A stretch of DNA of 13,587 bases from a candidate division WWE3 bacterium CG_4_9_14_3_um_filter_43_9. GTDB taxonomy: Bacteria; Patescibacteriota; CPR3; GCA-002780085. Positions 12,280-13,587 of the stretch are shown here, in pieces. The DNA is taken from assembly GCA_002791435.1 (NCBI GenBank), contig PFXB01000064.1:222-13808 (forward strand), given 5' to 3'. The notes under the pieces were generated by a model. The model searched no databases. It saw nothing but the letters and a program-made list of their open reading frames with translations, and was not told the DNA's origin. Position 1 is the stretch's first letter, and each line of letters opens with the position of its first letter. The translations under genes were made by a program, and so were the position numbers.

Positions 12280-13587
12280 ATGGAGATCTTGACTGAAAGT
12301 AAGAAGGTGAACTTGATCGCCCCTTACGGCGGGAAGCTGGTCGACCTGCTGGCGCCGGCCGAGGCGTTGGTCGAGATCAAGACGTATGCCAGCCGGTTGC
12401 CCTCGATCCAGGTTTCTGAGCGGGTCGCCTGCGACCTGGAACTGTTGGCCACCGGGGCGTTCTCGCCCCTGGACCGCTTCATGGGCCAGGCGGACCACCA
12501 ACGCGTGCTGGATGAGATGCGCCTGGCCGACGGGCATCTGTTCCCCATCCCGGTGACGCTGCCCGTGGAACAGAACACGACGATCAGCCTTGATCAAGAT
12601 GTGGCGTTGTGCAACACCAAGAACGAGCTCCTGGCTGTGATGACCGTCGAGGAAATCTATGAGTGGAACCGAGTCGAGGTGGCGCAGAAAGTCTTCGGCA
12701 CGCTGGACCTGCGCCATCCGCTCGTGGCCGAGATGCACCGTTGGGGCCGGCTCAACATCTCCGGCCACCTGCAAGTCTTGCAACTGCCACAGCACTACGA
12801 CTTCCAGATGTTGCGTCTCACCCCCGCGCAGACGCGGGTCCGGCTGGAGACTTTCGGCCGCTCGAACGTCGTAGCCTTCCAGACCCGCAACCCGCTACAC
12901 CGCGTCCACGAGGAGCTGACTAAGCGGGCCGTTCAGGAAGTAGACGGCGTGCTGTTGCTGCACCCAGTGGTGGGCCTGACCAAGCCCGGCGACGTGGACC
13001 ACTTCACCCGTGTGCGCACCTATAAGGCGTTGGCCGAACGCTACTACGATCCCGACCGCATCCTGCTCTCGCTGCTGCCGCTGGCCATGCGGCTGGCCGG
13101 CCCACGCGAGGCAGTCTGGCACGCCATCATCCGCCACAACTACGGCGCCAACCACCTGATCGTGGGGCGCGATCACGCCGGCCCCGGTAACGATTCCACG
13201 GGCAAACCGTTCTATGGCCCCTACGACGCCCAAGAACTCGTCAGCAGGTACTCGAACGAGTTGGGCGTGAAGATGGTCCCGTTTCGCCAACTGGTCTACC
13301 TGCCCGAGGAGGGCCGCTACGAAGAGATCTCAAAGATTTCGCCGCAGACTCGCACGGCCGACATCTCCGGCACTCAGGTGCGCGAGGATTACCTCAATGC
13401 CGGGCGACAATTGCCGGCCTGGTTTACTCGGCCGGAAATAGCTGAGATTCTGACCGAAGCCTATCCGCCGCGCCACAAGCAGGGGGTGTGCATCTGGTTT
13501 ACGGGTTTAAGCGGCTCCGGCAAGTCCACCACGGCCGAAGTGCTGACCCAACTGCTGCTGGAGCACGGCCGCCAGGTGACGATGCTC
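12280..13587 (+). CDS. Bifunctional sulfate adenylyltransferase / adenylylsulfate kinase (3' end outside window)
   Basis: Activates sulfate in two steps: ATP sulfurylase makes APS, and APS kinase makes PAPS. The frame is open from ATG 12280, with a strong site AAAGGAGGG (12268-12276), to the window end (436 residues). The N-terminal Sat part starts LIAPYGGKLVDLL (12-24). It shows the catalytic QTRNPLHRVHEE (201-212), GRDHAGPG (296-303), ISGTQVRE (362-369) and WFTRPEI. After a short linker (PPRHKQG) the CysC part opens with WFTGLSGSGKSTTAE, the P-loop at 409-417, and is cut by the window edge. Base use is unlike all upstream genes: codons are dominated by CTG, GCC, CGC and GAC, and 43 of 60 bases at 12421-12480 are G/C. 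This suggests transfer or a chimeric contig. Similar Sat-CysC fusions occur in several phyla, including Chloroflexi, so I do not name a donor. Confidence 0.93.
   Translation, partial: MEILTESKKVNLIAPYGGKLVDLLAPAEALVEIKTYASRLPSIQVSERVACDLELLATGAFSPLDRFMGQADHQRVLDEMRLADGHLFPIPVTLPVEQNTTISLDQDVALCNTKNELLAVMTVEEIYEWNRVEVAQKVFGTLDLRHPLVAEMHRWGRLNISGHLQVLQLPQHYDFQMLRLTPAQTRVRLETFGRSNVVAFQTRNPLHRVHEELTKRAVQEVDGVLLLHPVVGLTKPGDVDHFTRVRTYKALAERYYDPDRILLSLLPLAMRLAGPREAVWHAIIRHNYGANHLIVGRDHAGPGNDSTGKPFYGPYDAQELVSRYSNELGVKMVPFRQLVYLPEEGRYEEISKISPQTRTADISGTQVREDYLNAGRQLPAWFTRPEIAEILTEAYPPRHKQGVCIWFTGLSGSGKSTTAEVLTQLLLEHGRQVTML

Noticed and set aside
12259..12795. Minus-strand open frame of 178 codons opposite sat-cysC
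   Set aside because: A shadow frame caused by high G+C; the plus strand encodes clear Sat motifs across the same bases.
12895..13290. Minus-strand open frame of 131 codons opposite sat-cysC
   Set aside because: Lies opposite the Sat catalytic motifs and shows no recognisable family.

Overview
The first ~12.26 kb is AT-rich, gene-dense bacterial DNA with the standard code (TGA ends several genes) and short spacers. The gene order trigger factor - thrS - infC - rpmI - rplT - small ORF - pheS - pheT, a ThrRS without the TGS domain, a PheT without the EMAP/OB tRNA-binding domain, and hairpin-rich spacer repeats together suggest a Patescibacteria/CPR genome, perhaps Microgenomates-like. That placement is inference. 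No 16S or other taxonomic anchor is in the window.

Layout. 1-415 is the 3' end of tig. 467-823 is a four-helix-bundle (S23-type) protein. 864-939 is tRNA-Val(GAC). A promoter at 955-983 drives a T-box leader (about 991-1222) with specifier ACC (Thr), antiterminator motif and terminator, followed by thrS. A separate consensus promoter (3079-3107) drives infC-rpmI-rplT. After a spacer of hairpins (4264-4393) come a 72-aa two-TM protein, pheS and pheT. This is the classical thrS-infC-rpmI-rplT-pheM-pheS-pheT order, with the membrane protein in the place of the pheM leader. pheT carries an in-frame, GC-rich palindromic insertion (about 7201-7329) built like the spacer hairpins. Next is manC (mannose-1-phosphate guanylyltransferase). 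A class A penicillin-binding protein (9121-11724, minus strand) converges on manC and has a possibly leaderless promoter.

The geneless stretch 11725-12279 holds the PBP promoter and a second T-box leader. The best-fitting specifier is UAC (Tyr), and stem III contains a nested terminator-like hairpin. One would expect tyrS after it. Instead, at 12280 an abruptly GC-rich gene starts: a bifunctional sulfate adenylyltransferase / APS kinase (sat-cysC) that runs off the window. In sample 60-base blocks, G+C is 43/60 at 12421-12480 and 21/60 at 8221-8280. Either this is a recent horizontal acquisition captured behind an amino-acid-sensing riboswitch, or the contig is a chimeric assembly. The sequence alone cannot decide.

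Functionally, most of the window is translation machinery: an initiation factor, two ribosomal proteins, two aminoacyl-tRNA synthetases, a tRNA and a chaperone. Envelope functions follow: GDP-mannose synthesis and peptidoglycan polymerisation. The sulfate-activation enzyme is foreign in composition.
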